Assembly (NCBI GenBank): GCA_031378125.1
Contig: JANNDW010000212.1
Span: 1 to 13,644, forward strand
DNA from: LGRD01 sp031378125
Lineage (GTDB): Bacteria > Pseudomonadota > Gammaproteobacteria > Burkholderiales > Burkholderiaceae_C
Reading direction: 5' to 3'
DNA: 13,644 bases
Of this stretch, positions 13,367-13,644 are shown piece by piece. Every line of letters starts with the position of its first letter. The first letter of the stretch is position 1. The translations under genes and the position numbers were made by a program. The notes below the pieces were generated by a model, which saw only the letters and a program-made list of their open reading frames with translations, was not told where the DNA came from and made no database searches.

Positions 13367-13644
13367 GACAGGTTCCATCCTTCGCTTGGCTTCACGGCAC
13401 GATTTTGCGGCAAGCCGCGGCCCGCGCAGAGGCATCGTTGTGGAGGTCAAGGTCGCCGGTTGCCCGGGTGGTGTACATTACTTTCCACAGTTATGCGCAA
13501 GATAGTGGTTGTTAGTGATCTCATGCCCTACCTGTTGCGGTTCTCGCAGCAGGCATCGTTAGAAATCCCCCTGATCGTTTCTTGAGTGTCGCTGCATGCG
13601 CCGCATGTGCGGCGCATCATTTGTTAGAAAGATAGGATCCGTCC
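13367..13644. other. Right-edge region of lower G+C without a supported gene
   Basis: The first part is the upstream region of the cupin gene, whose promoter I cannot place. From about 13475 to 13595 the G+C content falls clearly below the rest of the window. A 30-codon plus-strand frame (13493-13585, starting MRKIVVVSDLMPYLL) has no ribosome site. Another frame starting at 13596 runs off the edge, also without one. The octamer GTTAGAAA occurs at 13558-13565 and 13623-13630, flanking the palindrome listed separately. Confidence 0.4.
13596..13617. repeat. Perfect palindrome, 10-bp arms
   Basis: ATGCGCCGCA and TGCGGCGCAT are separated by two bases. As RNA it would form nine pairs with a four-base ATGT loop. 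It is followed by CATTTGTT, a weak T-rich tail, so a plus-strand terminator is possible, but no plus-strand gene ends nearby except the doubtful 30-codon frame. A protein-binding site is equally possible. Confidence 0.5.

Noticed and set aside
13493..13585. 30-codon plus-strand frame starting MRKIVVVSDLMPYLL
   Set aside because: The N-terminus looks protein-like, but there is no ribosome site, it is very short and it lies in low-G+C DNA where such frames are expected; not enough to call a gene.
13558..13630. Integron attC site
   Set aside because: The right-hand core resembles GTTRRRY only loosely (ends in A, not a pyrimidine), and no RYYYAAC partner is found at the left end.
13596..13644. 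Start of a plus-strand gene running off the right edge (MRRMCGASFV...)
   Set aside because: Its first codons are the palindrome itself and no ribosome site precedes it; the 16 visible codons cannot support a call.

Overview
The window is GC-rich (about two thirds G+C by eye) and densely packed. The protein types (a MesD-like short MetE, DUF6502, DUF5666 lipoproteins, a broad crotonase and an S9 lipoprotein peptidase) point to a betaproteobacterium of the order Burkholderiales, most likely near Comamonadaceae. That placement comes from remembered family resemblance, not from a search. I see no rRNA, tRNA, CRISPR array, transposase or integrase.

Layout. 1-239 holds no gene but two inverted repeats. 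At 240-1985 a crotonase-fold enzyme (minus) and a short-chain dehydrogenase (plus) diverge from an 84 bp gap. At 2191-4257 is a plus-strand S9 prolyl-oligopeptidase-type lipoprotein, convergent with a minus-strand pair: a 2OG-Fe(II) dioxygenase (5040-5786) followed by a class I methyltransferase (4278-4982). At 5985-6146 lies a 53-aa four-cysteine mini-protein. At 6211-8619 a minus-strand run encodes an LLM-type flavin oxidoreductase, a YbcJ-like S4 RNA-binding protein (GTG start) and a folate-independent-type methionine synthase.

The most distinctive region is 8620-12422. Two paralogous DUF5666 lipoproteins, each built of about five beta repeats, flank a DUF6502 protein with two helix-turn-helix-like segments. 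The second lipoprotein is translationally coupled to the DUF6502 gene. The first is preceded by a recognisable promoter whose spacer holds an inverted repeat, by about 20 bp degenerate repeats and by a 26-codon reading frame with a perfect Shine-Dalgarno sequence. It is followed by two strong hairpins. I propose a regulator plus envelope-lipoprotein unit; the function is unknown.

The right part (12463-13366) carries, on the minus strand, a cupin protein and a small secreted protein with a basic/acidic tail. The last roughly 150 bp drop visibly in G+C and contain a perfect palindrome and a repeated octamer, but no gene I can support.

Most genes look like ordinary chromosomal metabolism. The candidates for something undescribed are the DUF5666-DUF6502-DUF5666 unit, the cysteine-rich mini-protein, and the crotonase whose two canonical catalytic glutamates are replaced.
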